This document shows positions 1 to 7,897 of a stretch of DNA of 64,000 bases, in pieces. Source of the DNA: Spirosoma oryzae (lineage in GTDB: Bacteria > Bacteroidota > Bacteroidia > Cytophagales > Spirosomataceae); contig NZ_PVTE01000019.1 of assembly GCF_003002825.1 (NCBI RefSeq), forward strand, positions 34,697-98,696. The letters are read 5' to 3'. Within the stretch, counting starts at the first letter, position 1. Each line of letters begins with the position of its first letter. The notes under the pieces are model-generated. The model was not told the DNA's origin, searched no databases, and saw only the letters and a program-made list of their open reading frames with translations. The position numbers and the translations under genes were made by a program.

Positions 1-1
1 G

Positions 2-211
2 AGCACGGTGGCGCTGACCAACGCGACGCTTCCCTACGCGCTGCAACTGGCCAACAAAGGCTGGCAGCAGGCCTGCCGCGACAATATGGACCTGCGCCTG
101 GGTCTGAACGTGGTCGAAGGCAAAGTGCTGTACCAGGGCGTAGCCGAAGCGTTTGGCCTGCCCCTCACCGACGTAAATTCCGTGCTGACCCGCGAAGCGG
201 AGTTAGCCTGA
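2..211 (+). CDS. ald: alanine dehydrogenase, C-terminal fragment
   Basis: Only the last 69 codons are inside the window; the reading frame is open from base 2, so the GTG at 8 is an internal valine and not a start. The fragment reads STVALTNATLPYALQLANKG followed by the final helices, which matches the C-terminus of NAD-dependent alanine dehydrogenases of the Bacillus Ald type (L-alanine to pyruvate plus ammonium, cytoplasmic). A strong hairpin terminator follows 32 bases after the stop. A second, more divergent member of the same family lies at 54082-55296, so the genome has at least two. The identity of the fragment is clear from this stretch; the rest of the protein cannot be judged. Confidence 0.85.
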   Translation, partial: STVALTNATLPYALQLANKGWQQACRDNMDLRLGLNVVEGKVLYQGVAEAFGLPLTDVNSVLTREAELA

Positions 212-242
212 TTATAGCATTACTTTTTCATCGACAGACGAT

Positions 243-274
243 GGCCACTCTCAACCGGGAGTGGCCTTTTTTTT
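243..274 (+). terminator. rho-independent terminator of ald
   Basis: GGCCACTC (243-250) pairs with GAGTGGCC (259-266) and is followed directly by eight T. Position and T-run fit termination of the alanine dehydrogenase transcript. Confidence 0.9.
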
Positions 275-279
275 GACTT

Positions 280-358
280 GAGAAGCAAGAGGTAAGACAC
301 AAGGAGAAAGACGGTTTGCACCAGCATCTTTACTTCTGTGTCTTACCTCTTGCTTCTC
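280..358. repeat. word-repeat inverted repeat, 22-bp perfect arms
   Basis: Bases 280-301 are the exact reverse complement of 337-358, with a 35-base loop. The arm is built from related short purine words (AGAAGCAAGAGG, AAGACACAAGG, GGAGAAAG). It lies between the ald terminator and the stop of the convergent gene at 377. Neither end has a T-run, so it is not a normal intrinsic terminator. It resembles in design the other intergenic word-repeat hairpins of this window. Confidence 0.75.
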
Positions 359-376
359 TTATCTGTTTTCTTTCTT

Positions 377-670
377 CTACCCCTTCAACCACTGCTTCGC
401 CAACGCAAGCCATTCGTCGTCGAGCGAACCGGTAAATACGGGGGTTTTGGCCCGGCGGTACCAATAGCCAGCATTCCAGTCGTCGCCCTCTTTGCGGTGC
501 AGGTAAGCGTGCAACCGGTCGTGATTAGCCTCCCCTTCCCGCGCTTGGGCAATGTTATGGGCTTCTTCCCACTGTTCGTTGGCGTCGTGCCAGAGTGCCC
601 GAAGCAGGGGCGACACGTTGGCGGGGGGCTGTGCCTGTAACAGCGATGTGCGAAATTCGTCAATGGTCAT
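377..670 (-). CDS. conserved hypothetical protein (97 aa)
   Basis: A 97-residue soluble protein without signal peptide or membrane segment. It contains LLRALWHDANEQWEEAHNIA near the middle and HAYLHRKEGDDWNAGYWYRR toward the end, a Trp/His/Tyr-rich pattern that I recognise from small uncharacterised proteins of Bacteroidota and Proteobacteria. The helical look and paired Trp/Asn residues suggest a compact alpha-helical fold, but no function is known to me. It is monocistronic: the nearest co-directional gene upstream is about 180 bases away, and the gene converges on ald. Codon use looks like that of the neighbours. The out-of-frame ORFs overlapping it are shadows. Confidence 0.8.
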   Translation of the reverse strand: MTIDEFRTSLLQAQPPANVSPLLRALWHDANEQWEEAHNIAQAREGEANHDRLHAYLHRKEGDDWNAGYWYRRAKTPVFTGSLDDEWLALAKQWLKG

Positions 671-850
671 GGATGGCCTGATTTACATAGGGTTCATAAG
701 CCGGCTTGCGTATACGTTGTACTTGCTTACCTGTATCCGTCGGTATGGTTGTTTCATCACCACCGGTAGATGCCTGGTTCAGAATCTTGCAACTAGTACT
801 ATCGACGTTGATCGATTCACTTATTGACACTCAGGTCCACTCACCCGATC

Positions 851-1645
851 TTATCGCCAGCCCGTGCGGAGAATGCCGTTTAGCTGCTCGTAGGGAACTG
901 TTATTTCGATAGGGCCCAGTGCATAGGCTGCTATCTCATATGGGTTGTAGTAGAACGTCAGTCCTTTCCGGTCGATGCCGACATTGGCAGGCAGGAAAAA
1001 TTTACCGTCGCGCAGGAAGTAGCCGCGTTCTTCGAGATTGTGTTGGGGAAGCAGGCCCTGCTCTTTGCGGAAGGCCCGCTCCACGATTTTCAGTAACGCG
1101 GTCGTATCCGACACCATATCGTTCAGGGTCAGCGTATTACCGGTCCGTCGGTCGAAGTTCATGAACGTGGTGTTGGAATTCGGGTGCGCCCCGCCCGTGT
1201 AGGCGTAGTTGTCCAGTTGCACCGTCATCACCTTCGGGCTGGTATACAGCGTATCGAGCTTGGTTTCAAGATCCCAGCAGCCGCCCATACCGTCCAGTTC
1301 AGAAACGACCTGTTTGTAATCAGCCAGAAACAGCTGTCCTGCTTTTGCCAGATTCGTACGGGCGTCGGGGTTACCCGCCAGCGCGGCACTGTCGAGCCAG
1401 CTTGTCACGCTGCCCGCACTGAGCCGCTGTAAACTATCGTTGATGCGCCGACCCGCGTCCGACTCGTCGACCAGCTGAAAATACGACACCGACACGTCAA
1501 TCCCCTTGTTGGTGGTTGTATCACAAGGGTACGGACTGTCGAGCGTATACTGCTCGCGTTTGAGTTGAGGTGGTCCCGAGGGTGTATTCGTGCAGGCAAC
1601 TAAAAAGAGGAAACAGCCTGGTAGCAGGCGGAAGAGCGTAATCAT
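851..1645 (-). CDS. DUF4163/DUF3298 lipoprotein (RsiV-like)
   Basis: The chosen start (ATG at 1645) gives MITLFRLLPGCFLFLVAC, a lipoprotein signal with lipobox LVAC; an in-frame ATG 45 bases upstream would put 15 extra residues in front and is less likely. The remainder has the features of DUF4163 followed by DUF3298: an extended beta-rich N-terminal half, then the signature YTGGAHPNSNTTFMNFDRRT, LNDMV, and a C-terminal segment FYYNPYEIAAYALGPIEITV. In characterised relatives this fold occurs in the anti-sigma factor RsiV (lysozyme binding) and the peptidoglycan deacetylase PdaC; the activity here is unknown. It is predicted to sit on the periplasmic or outer surface as an envelope protein. 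It is transcribed toward the hypothetical gene at 377-670. Confidence 0.85.
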   Translation of the reverse strand: MITLFRLLPGCFLFLVACTNTPSGPPQLKREQYTLDSPYPCDTTTNKGIDVSVSYFQLVDESDAGRRINDSLQRLSAGSVTSWLDSAALAGNPDARTNLAKAGQLFLADYKQVVSELDGMGGCWDLETKLDTLYTSPKVMTVQLDNYAYTGGAHPNSNTTFMNFDRRTGNTLTLNDMVSDTTALLKIVERAFRKEQGLLPQHNLEERGYFLRDGKFFLPANVGIDRKGLTFYYNPYEIAAYALGPIEITVPYEQLNGILRTGWR

Positions 1646-1741
1646 ACTGACGGTAAGAAGCGATCCGAACTCGTGCTGTCGGTACCGCATAGCGAGCTGA
1701 GGGACCGATCGATTCGCCAGACTGTACGCTGACCGCCCTCT

Positions 1742-2479
1742 TTACAAACTTAATAAATCTTTGAACCGAATCGCCTGCCGTCGGCTAATTTCGATCTTAT
1801 CTCCTCCGCGTAGGGTTACCAGCAAACCACCGCTAAACCAGGGTTCGATCTTCTCGATCCATTGCAGATTAATGATATGTTTCCGGTTGGCCCGGAAGAA
1901 CGTAACCGGGTCGAGCCGATCTTCCAGGGCGTTCAGCGATTTCAGTACCAGCGGTTTCTGATCGTCGAAATAGAGCCGGACATAGTTACCCATCGACTCG
2001 AACAGCCGCACTTTCCCCAGCTTCACAAACCAGCATTTTTCGCCGTCTTTTACGAACACCTGATCGTTTTCACCGAGCAGTTTATGCCCACTCGACTGAC
2101 CCGCCGATGTGCTTGGCTCGGTTGCGTGCTGCTCTTCTTCAACCCGGTGAATCGCTTCCGACAGCCGCGCCAGCTCGACGGGCTTGAGCAGGTAATCGAG
2201 CGCATTGAACTCAAAAGCTTTGATCGCGTATTCGTCGTAAGCCGTCGTAAAAATGACTTCCGGCGCTTTTCCCTCGATAGACTGTAACAACTCGAACCCG
2301 TTTTTGCCGGGCATCTGTATATCCAGAAAGAGCAGTTCAGGCTCCAGTTCGTCAATCATCGGCAGGGCTTCGTCGGCATTGGCCGCTTCACCAACAATCT
2401 GAATTTTAGGGAAATTTTCCAGCAATCGACGCAGTTCGTTACGCGCCAGCCGTTCATCATCAACGATAAGTGTTTTCAT
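1742..2479 (-). CDS. LytTR-family response regulator
   Basis: A 245-residue cytoplasmic regulator. The N-terminal receiver begins MKTLIVDDERLARNELRRLL and has the phospho-acceptor Asp at residue 53 (LLFLDIQMPGKNG), the switch Thr in IFTTAYDEYA and Lys in LLKPVE. A Ser/His-rich linker is followed by a LytTR DNA-binding domain ending FFRANRKHIINLQWIEKIEP...ISRRQAIRFKDLLSL. LytTR regulators bind direct repeats in promoters. The gene follows the sensor kinase at 2566-3636 on the same strand, separated by 86 bases that hold a word-repeat hairpin, so both are likely one operon with the kinase first. Confidence 0.93.
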   Translation of the reverse strand: MKTLIVDDERLARNELRRLLENFPKIQIVGEAANADEALPMIDELEPELLFLDIQMPGKNGFELLQSIEGKAPEVIFTTAYDEYAIKAFEFNALDYLLKPVELARLSEAIHRVEEEQHATEPSTSAGQSSGHKLLGENDQVFVKDGEKCWFVKLGKVRLFESMGNYVRLYFDDQKPLVLKSLNALEDRLDPVTFFRANRKHIINLQWIEKIEPWFSGGLLVTLRGGDKIEISRRQAIRFKDLLSL

Positions 2480-2504
2480 AAGGATTGGTTTGAGGTTTCT
2501 GTTT

Positions 2505-2565
2505 CCGGTTTACAGTATACGGTTTAAAGGAAGTCGGCTTCTGTAAACTGTGCACCGAAAACCGG
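2505..2565. repeat. CGGTTTAC-type word-repeat hairpin between kinase and regulator
   Basis: The left side carries CCGGTTTACAG and ATACGGTTTA; the right side carries CTGTAAACTG and ACCGAAAACCGG. The ends pair (CCGGTTT at 2505-2511 with AAACCGG at 2559-2565) and inner parts pair imperfectly. The same words build the hairpins at 45099-45187 and 55303-55388. It starts right after the kinase stop codon and fills most of the gap to the regulator. Confidence 0.65.
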
Positions 2566-3636
2566 TCACCGGAGTGCGGCCTCCCGCCGGCGGAAGATGG
2601 TATCGGATTGAATGGGAATGATAATATCGGCCCGGACAGTCGTGTCGTCCTCCTGCCCGATGGTAAACGTCGCTTCGGGACCGTAGAGCAGGTCGAGTCG
2701 CTGTGCTGTATTTGCCAGACCGAAGCCGCCCGACGCTTCCTTATCGCCCAGCACGCCGGTGTTTCGAATCGAGAGGTGAAGTTTCTCGTCATCGAGCCGC
2801 GACGTTACGTCGACGAAGCCCCCGCTGACGCCCTTCGACACGCCATGCTTGATTGCATTCTCGACCAGTGTCTGTAACATCATCGGCGGTACCTGCCAGA
2901 ACAGCGTACGCGGGTCCAGCTCGATATGCGACTGCAACCGCTCTTCGTACCGCACCTTTTCCAATGACAGGTAATCTTCGACGGTCTTGATTTCTTCACG
3001 CAGCTCAACGGTTTTACGCCGGTCGGCCAGCAGCGAATTACGCAGTAGATTCGACAACTGCGTAATGCTTTGCTGCGCTTTGGTGGGATTTTCGTAGACC
3101 AGCGCCCGGATGCTGTTGAGCGCGTTGAACATAAAATGCGGGTTCAGCTGCGAGCGTAAGACTTTTGCTTCGGTATCCCGAATGCTCGTTTTCAGCAGAA
3201 TCTGTTCGATTTCAGCGTCGCGCGTCCGTTCCACATAATGGTAGACGGTATAGCTCAGGACCCACGCCAGCATGGTTTTCCCCCAGGTCATGATGTAGCC
3301 CATCACAATCCAGGGTTCATCGGCGAAATAGGTGGGAACGATAATCCGGTCGATGGGCAGGTTGACGGCGGTCATGATGAGCGCCAGTACAAACACGGAC
3401 AGCAACACGCGGGGTGCCAGTTGCAGAAACGGCAACCGAACCCAGTTGAGCCGCCGGATCATCAGCCGGTACAGGTGCGTAAGGGAGATACCCAGTCCGA
3501 TATTGGCAATGGCCAGGTACAGGGCATTTGGGTCGAAACCATCCTGGAACAGATAGGCCAGATACTCCACCAGAATCAGGAGTGTCCACCCAAAAATCTG
3601 ACAAGTCCAGTATATTTTTCGCTTCGACATACCCAT
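2566..3636 (-). CDS. LytS-type sensor histidine kinase (PF06580)
   Basis: A 356-residue membrane kinase that should phosphorylate the LytTR regulator encoded next to it. Four hydrophobic segments lie within residues 1-135 (for example ALYLAIANIGLGISLTHLY and APRVLLSVFVLALIMTAVNL). They are followed by a short coiled-coil and the His_kinase domain RSQLNPHFMFNALNSIRALV, where the His of NPHF is the phosphorylation site. The HATPase part has LVENAIKHGV (N box) and GGFGLANTAQRLDLLYG. Start could be the ATG at 3636 or the one six bases further in. A possible -7 element of variant form TACATTCG lies at 3668-3675 on this strand. Confidence 0.93.
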   Translation of the reverse strand: MGMSKRKIYWTCQIFGWTLLILVEYLAYLFQDGFDPNALYLAIANIGLGISLTHLYRLMIRRLNWVRLPFLQLAPRVLLSVFVLALIMTAVNLPIDRIIVPTYFADEPWIVMGYIMTWGKTMLAWVLSYTVYHYVERTRDAEIEQILLKTSIRDTEAKVLRSQLNPHFMFNALNSIRALVYENPTKAQQSITQLSNLLRNSLLADRRKTVELREEIKTVEDYLSLEKVRYEERLQSHIELDPRTLFWQVPPMMLQTLVENAIKHGVSKGVSGGFVDVTSRLDDEKLHLSIRNTGVLGDKEASGGFGLANTAQRLDLLYGPEATFTIGQEDDTTVRADIIIPIQSDTIFRRREAALR

Positions 3637-3762
3637 TTCTACACGCTCCTGTTTTCCAGTCTAAAGGCGAATGTACAACGATCGAACCGTACACCCGGCA
3701 TTTTTACAGTAATGGAAATATAGGGGGAGGAAAGGGTAAATACGTCAAAGGGAGGAAACCGA

Positions 3763-4398
3763 TCAGACCAGGGCCAGCGACAGCAGATGCGCGGTATCGT
3801 TGGCCAGTTCGACGGTAAACGTTTTTGTCTCGTAGTTATACTGAAGCAGGTACAGGCACAGGTTGCTGTGTTCAAACTGATCCATATCCGACAGCGGACG
3901 GCCTGTCAGCCAGCAAAGCAGTATCCGAATGGCCCGGCCGTGCATGGCAATCAGAATGGGATTTTCGTCAGGGTGCGACAGAATAACGTCCATTGCTTCG
4001 CGTTGCCGGACAACAACCTGCTCCGGGCTTTCTCCGCCCTCGGTCGTGCGGGCCGTGTTACCCGACGACCAGGCATCGGTCAGGCTCCGGTAGTACTCGT
4101 CGTCGGTATTTCCCGGCGCGCGGCCTTCCATGATGCCCCAGCTGATCTCATTCAGCCCCGTCAGTTTTTCGTAGGGAATGCCCAGGTTGATAAACGGCTC
4201 GGCGGTCTGGTAGGTCCGTTTCAGGCCCGACACGTATATCTTCTCGAAGGGTACGTGCTGGTAGGCCTGAAAAAAAGCCTGTGCCTGCGCCCGGCCCATG
4301 TCGTTGAGGTCGGAGTCGACGCCACTGCCCTGTACCACGCCCCGGCGGTTGAAATCGGTTTCGCCGTGGCGAATCAGGTAGATCGTTTTTTGCTGCAA
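3763..4398 (-). CDS. histidine phosphatase family protein (phosphoglycerate mutase-like)
   Basis: A 211-residue cytoplasmic protein of the histidine phosphatase superfamily. The catalytic motif LIRHGETDFNRRG lies at residues 7-19, with the nucleophilic His in RHGE, and the second conserved His is in IAMHGRAIRILLCWLTG. Substrate cannot be told from sequence; the family includes cofactor-dependent phosphoglycerate mutases, alpha-ribazole phosphatases and broad phosphatases, and the length fits the small-phosphatase branch better than GpmA. The gene is divergent from the thioesterase gene starting at 4457, leaving a 58-base shared upstream region. No terminator is visible at its 3' end. Confidence 0.9.
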   Translation of the reverse strand: MQQKTIYLIRHGETDFNRRGVVQGSGVDSDLNDMGRAQAQAFFQAYQHVPFEKIYVSGLKRTYQTAEPFINLGIPYEKLTGLNEISWGIMEGRAPGNTDDEYYRSLTDAWSSGNTARTTEGGESPEQVVVRQREAMDVILSHPDENPILIAMHGRAIRILLCWLTGRPLSDMDQFEHSNLCLYLLQYNYETKTFTVELANDTAHLLSLALV

Positions 4399-4456
4399 GC
4401 CTGTAGATTTGTCAATCCTGGAATCAGGAGACGAAATTACGCAAAAACCCGCCTTT

Positions 4457-4873
4457 ATGAAAACAGGCTTTGACTTAAGTCGCCTTCAGTTTGCCGACAT
4501 CGACACAATTACCAAGCACCTGGGCATTGAATTTACCGAAGCTGGTGAGGGCTATCTGACGGCCCGCATGCCCGTCGATGGGCGTACGCATCAGCCGTTC
4601 GGCATCCTGCACGGCGGGGCTTCCGTGGTGCTGGCGGAGTCGCTAGGCAGTGTGGCGTCATGGATGCTGCTCGACGATCCGGCCAGGCAGCGGGCCGTCG
4701 GACTCGAAGTCAATGCCAACCACCTGCGGGCTGTCCGGTCGGGATGGGTGTATGGCCGCTGCACGCCGATTCACACCGGTCGCACCACACACGTCTGGGA
4801 TATACGCATCACCGACGAACAAGGTAAACTGGTCTGCATCAGCCGCCTGACGGTGGCGATTATCAGTGCGTAA
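4457..4873 (+). CDS. hotdog-fold thioesterase (PaaI/MenI-like)
   Basis: A 138-residue cytoplasmic hotdog protein. The motif QPFGILHGGASVVLAESLGS (about residues 46-65) is the hallmark of the PaaI/DHNA-CoA hydrolase group, with H52-G-G and a catalytic Glu at 61. An ATG at 4457 is preferred over an upstream start because family members begin shortly before the LSRLQ helix. Isochorismate synthase at 5686 follows on the same strand, so I infer that this is a 1,4-dihydroxy-2-naphthoyl-CoA thioesterase in menaquinone synthesis; a general acyl-CoA thioesterase cannot be excluded. A toxin-antitoxin-like pair now separates the two genes. Confidence 0.85.
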   Translation: MKTGFDLSRLQFADIDTITKHLGIEFTEAGEGYLTARMPVDGRTHQPFGILHGGASVVLAESLGSVASWMLLDDPARQRAVGLEVNANHLRAVRSGWVYGRCTPIHTGRTTHVWDIRITDEQGKLVCISRLTVAIISA

Positions 4874-4904
4874 ATGTCGTATGTTTGTCTGAACTAGTTT
4901 GGCT

Positions 4905-5228
4905 ATGAATGTACTTGCGTCAACAGTTGGTCATGAATTGAAGCTGGCTCTTCGGCAATTGTATGGCCCCCGATTCAGCGACCTGATCCTGTTCGGCTCT
5001 TACGCCCGGAATACATTCCACGACGAATCTGACGTCGATTTTGCTGTGGTGCTACAGGATGACGCGTTCTCTGCGTCGGCGGAGATTCTACGTATCACAC
5101 CATTCAGTACTGAAATCGGAATCCGGCACCACGTTGCGGTATCGATATTACCCGTTTCGTCGAACAAACTCCAGCAATCAGCCTTCCCGGTTTATCAAGC
5201 AATACGCACAGAAGGTATCCGTATCTGA
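4905..5228 (+). CDS. MNT-type nucleotidyltransferase (MntA-like antitoxin)
   Basis: A 107-residue minimal nucleotidyltransferase. Residues 31-45 spell the family motif GSx10DxD (GSYARNTFHDESDVD), with catalytic Asp at 43 and 45. Start: the ATG at 4905 is preferred to the TTG two codons earlier. In characterised systems MntA-like enzymes neutralise a partner HEPN RNase by AMPylation, and the pair acts as a toxin-antitoxin module. The expected HEPN gene follows one base after this stop, which supports the call. Both genes look AT-richer than their neighbours and interrupt the thioesterase-menF pair, consistent with acquisition by transfer. Confidence 0.88.
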   Translation: MNVLASTVGHELKLALRQLYGPRFSDLILFGSYARNTFHDESDVDFAVVLQDDAFSASAEILRITPFSTEIGIRHHVAVSILPVSSNKLQQSAFPVYQAIRTEGIRI

Positions 5229-5229
5229 T

Positions 5230-5608
5230 ATGAGCCCCGTCCACGAATCACAACTCGCCCTGGAAGAAGCAGCAGATTCGCTTTCAGACGCCGATTTTAA
5301 CTTTGCTGATGGCCGTGTTACAGCCGCAGTCAACCGCGCCTACTATGGTATGTATTATTGTTTATGCGCGCTATTCTTTTCTGAAAACACGCACACTAAA
5401 ACTCATAAAGGAGCGCAGCAATGATTCTACGATCTGTTTAATCGTCACGGCCAAGTGGGTTAGCGACGCCTATAACTTACGCCAACTGGGCGACTACGAT
5501 TTTGAGTCAACCATTTCAGATGATACAGCGATACAACTCCTCCAACACGCTCACCAGTTCTATGAGTTAGCAGAACAGTACTTAACAAACGGTAAAGGAC
5601 AGTCATAA
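5230..5608 (+). pseudogene. HEPN-domain toxin gene, disrupted
   Basis: The ATG at 5230 opens a HEPN domain (LEEAADSLSDADFNFADG, then TAAVNRAYYGMYYCLCALFF) that hits an in-frame TGA at 5422-5424 after KGAQQ. The same frame goes on sensibly as FYDLFNRHGQVG to a TAG at 5461-5463, while the rest of the domain (VSDAYNLRQLGDYDF to the stop at 5606-5608) is in another frame. At least one nonsense change and one frameshift near 5455-5463 are needed to join the pieces. It is the partner of the nucleotidyltransferase just upstream. The toxin is probably inactive, unless the shortened N-terminal part keeps activity or the breaks are assembly errors. Confidence 0.8.
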
Positions 5609-5685
5609 GAAATGACTTGTTTCCGCACAAAAATGCGATACATGCTGTTACACTATCGGCCGTCTACTAATGGCGGCTGTTTAGC

Positions 5686-6924
5686 ATGCACGTAGACGTA
5701 ACCACCGATACAACCGTAACGAGTCGGCCCACCGCCGTTGATCTTTGGGAAACTGCCCGCAGTCTGGGTATGCCCGCTGCGCTCTGGCGGTTACCGAATC
5801 AGCGTGAAAAACATAGCATCGTTTCGTTCGAAGAGACCCTACCCCGCGTTGTTGTCGACCTGGATGAGCTGCCCGCCGGTTTTGTCGTCAGTCGGTTCGA
5901 CAGTCAGGATGAAGGGCCAGACAAGCCCGCCCGCTCACTGTTTATACGAGCCGACGTGCAGGCAATTTTTCCCGATGACGGACCGGCGCGGGTAAACTAT
6001 ACGACGCAGCCATCGCACGCCTTTCAGCAATCATTAGCTCACCCACCCCTCCGCCCTACCCCCGCTCCGTCGCGCGTGACGGTTCGCCCCGACACCCAGC
6101 ACGCTGCGTATGTCGACGGTGTTACGCAGGCAATCGACGCCATGCAGCAGGGTAGTTTACGGAAGGTAGTGCTGTCGCGCACGAAGCAGGTCGATTTCGC
6201 CGACGTCCCGGACGCCGTTGCTTTGTTTGATCGTTTGTGCGTTAAATACCCGACTGCGTTTGTCTCGGCCGTGTCGATTCCTGAACTTGGTCAGATCTGG
6301 TTGAGCGCAACACCCGAACGGCTCATCAGCCAGCGGGCCGATGGTATTTTCGAGACGATGGCGCTGGCCGGAACACAGTCAGCTACCTTTCCTGATGGTA
6401 CGCCCAAGCGTCCGGCTGAAGCCATGTGGTCGCAGAAAGAGATTGAAGAACAGGCGATGGTGTGTCGATACATTATCGAATGCTTCAAGAAAATCCGGCT
6501 ACGCGAATACCTTGAAGTAGGGCCAAAAACGATCATTGCCGGTAACCTGATGCACCTCAGCACCTGCTTTACCATCGATACGCAGGCCGTGCATTACCCG
6601 CAGTTGAGCACGGTCATGCTGCGGCTGCTACACCCGACGTCAGCCGTTTGCGGCACCCCCCGCGATAAAGCGATGGATTTTATTCAGCAGCACGAACCGC
6701 ACGACCGCGAACTGTATGCGGGCTTCATTGGCCCTGTCAACTGTCCGATGAGTGAGGACGGTCCTGCCAGCCATTTATTTGTGCACCTGCGCTGTATGAA
6801 ACTGGAGGGGAAACTGGCAACGCTCTACGCGGGTGCTGGCTTGACTGAAGATTCGGTTCCCGAGCGCGAATGGCAGGAGACCGAAATGAAGTGTCAGACA
6901 CTATTGTCAGTTCTGAACGAGTAA
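5686..6924 (+). CDS. menF: isochorismate synthase
   Basis: A 412-residue enzyme of the chorismate-binding family that converts chorismate to isochorismate at the entry to menaquinone synthesis. The conserved C-terminal half starts near residue 140 (TQAIDAMQQGSLRKVVLSRT) and has the family blocks WLSATPERLIS, ALAGTQ, the KEIEEQAMVCRYI helix, LHPTSAVCGTPRD and HDRELYAGFIGPV, ending YAGAGLTEDSVPEREWQETE. The N-terminal third is variable as usual. No siderophore genes are near, and menaquinone is the main quinone of Cytophagales, so a menaquinone role is more likely than a siderophore role. A bidirectional terminator follows the stop. Confidence 0.92.
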   Translation: MHVDVTTDTTVTSRPTAVDLWETARSLGMPAALWRLPNQREKHSIVSFEETLPRVVVDLDELPAGFVVSRFDSQDEGPDKPARSLFIRADVQAIFPDDGPARVNYTTQPSHAFQQSLAHPPLRPTPAPSRVTVRPDTQHAAYVDGVTQAIDAMQQGSLRKVVLSRTKQVDFADVPDAVALFDRLCVKYPTAFVSAVSIPELGQIWLSATPERLISQRADGIFETMALAGTQSATFPDGTPKRPAEAMWSQKEIEEQAMVCRYIIECFKKIRLREYLEVGPKTIIAGNLMHLSTCFTIDTQAVHYPQLSTVMLRLLHPTSAVCGTPRDKAMDFIQQHEPHDRELYAGFIGPVNCPMSEDGPASHLFVHLRCMKLEGKLATLYAGAGLTEDSVPEREWQETEMKCQTLLSVLNE

Positions 6925-6939
6925 CGATCAGCTACCATA

Positions 6940-6985
6940 TCAAAGAAGGCGGCTACCGAATTAATTTGGTAGCCGCCTTCTTTGA
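6940..6985. terminator. bidirectional terminator, 18-bp perfect arms
   Basis: TCAAAGAAGGCGGCTACC (6940-6957) is the exact reverse complement of 6968-6985, with a 10-base AT-rich loop. The T-rich and A-rich ends are inside the arms, so it can serve both menF and the convergent DinB gene whose stop is at 6986. Confidence 0.88.
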
Positions 6986-7519
6986 TTAGAACAACTTTTC
7001 CTGTGGTGGTTTGACGCCTGCCAACCGGAGGTAAACGGTTGTCTGTCCACGGTGGTGGGTCTGGTGTTCAAACACTTTGGCTAGGGCCATGCCCCGCGTC
7101 ATGTCGAAGCGGCCGAACAGTTTTATGGGTTCTGCCAGTTGAGCCGGGGTCATCTTTTTGATGCCATCGATGACGAAATCGTAGCCTGCCAGCACAACCT
7201 TTGTTACGTTGGCCTTCGACTTATCGGTCGTCGATTTTTCCAGTTCACCCATACCATACGGACTTTTGACACCGGTAGCCGCAGCACCCATACCGTAGTT
7301 ACCATCGGTCAGGTGGAGCATCTGATCGGCAAAGGAACGCATGTCGGGCGTCGGTTTCAGGCCATAGCCCGACTCCGGCATCGTATCCAGGTATTCTTTA
7401 GTGTACGCCCTGGCCCGCTCCCATTCCTTCACCAGTTCGTCAGTCGTCGTTTGGGCCTGCGCGGCTGAAACAAAGCTCAGTAGCAGGCACAGCATGGTCA
7501 GTACATTAATCACTTTCAT
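6986..7519 (-). CDS. DinB-family protein, secreted
   Basis: The start at 7519 gives MKVINVLTMLCLLLSFVSAA QAQ, a typical signal peptide, so the mature protein is predicted to be periplasmic; the in-frame ATG 36 bases upstream is less likely. The mature part is a DinB-like four-helix bundle. The likely metal ligands are the His in FADQMLHLTDGN and the two His in VFEHQTHHRGQ near the C-terminus. DinB-fold proteins include bacillithiol-dependent transferases, but exported members with a signal peptide are common in Bacteroidota and have no assigned function known to me. It is monocistronic and convergent with menF. Confidence 0.88.
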   Translation of the reverse strand: MKVINVLTMLCLLLSFVSAAQAQTTTDELVKEWERARAYTKEYLDTMPESGYGLKPTPDMRSFADQMLHLTDGNYGMGAAATGVKSPYGMGELEKSTTDKSKANVTKVVLAGYDFVIDGIKKMTPAQLAEPIKLFGRFDMTRGMALAKVFEHQTHHRGQTTVYLRLAGVKPPQEKLF

Positions 7520-7597
7520 ACGTATGATGGTTGGTTTTGGGCGCAAGGTAGACACGCTTCGCCGAATCTGTCCATCGAATCAGTTGTACCTAAAAAC

Positions 7598-7640
7598 AAA
7601 ACCCCTCTCCTGGTCGGGAGAAGGGTCGGGGTTTCTTGCT
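7598..7640. terminator. probable terminator after the small acidic genes
   Basis: AAACCCCTCTCC is mirrored by GGGAGAAGGGTCGGGGTTT around a short loop, with A-rich sequence on the left, as expected for a terminator of minus-strand transcripts. Pairing is imperfect. Confidence 0.55.
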
Positions 7641-7652
7641 TGTGACGGCTGA

Positions 7653-7832
7653 TTAAGCACCTTCGGCCGGATCGTTTGGCGCACGGGAACCGCCGGGAGC
7701 GGTGCGATCGCCGTCCTGACTGGCAGCCGACGATTGTGTTTCAGAATCAGGTGCCGTGCCGTCCGGCCCATCGTTTGTCGATGCAGGGGCTACCTTTTCT
7801 ACTTCCGTAGCGTCTTTTTCCTCGGGTGTCAT
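7653..7832 (-). CDS. small disordered acidic protein (59 aa)
   Basis: Read on the minus strand from the ATG at 7832: it starts MTPEEKDATEVEKVAPAS and ends SRAPNDPAEGA, 59 residues. The composition (Ala, Asp, Pro, Ser, Thr, Gly) has no hydrophobic core and is predicted to be disordered. It lies 65 bases downstream of the acidic 86-residue gene on the same strand and before a terminator-like hairpin, so the two may be one operon. I know of no function. Its coding nature is inferred from the strand, neighbours and normal codon pattern. Confidence 0.6.
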   Translation of the reverse strand: MTPEEKDATEVEKVAPASTNDGPDGTAPDSETQSSAASQDGDRTAPGGSRAPNDPAEGA

Positions 7833-7897
7833 AATGCTGTTGCGTTAATTAACCAATAAACACCGAAACCAGACAGATGTTCGGTTTCGACCGTACA

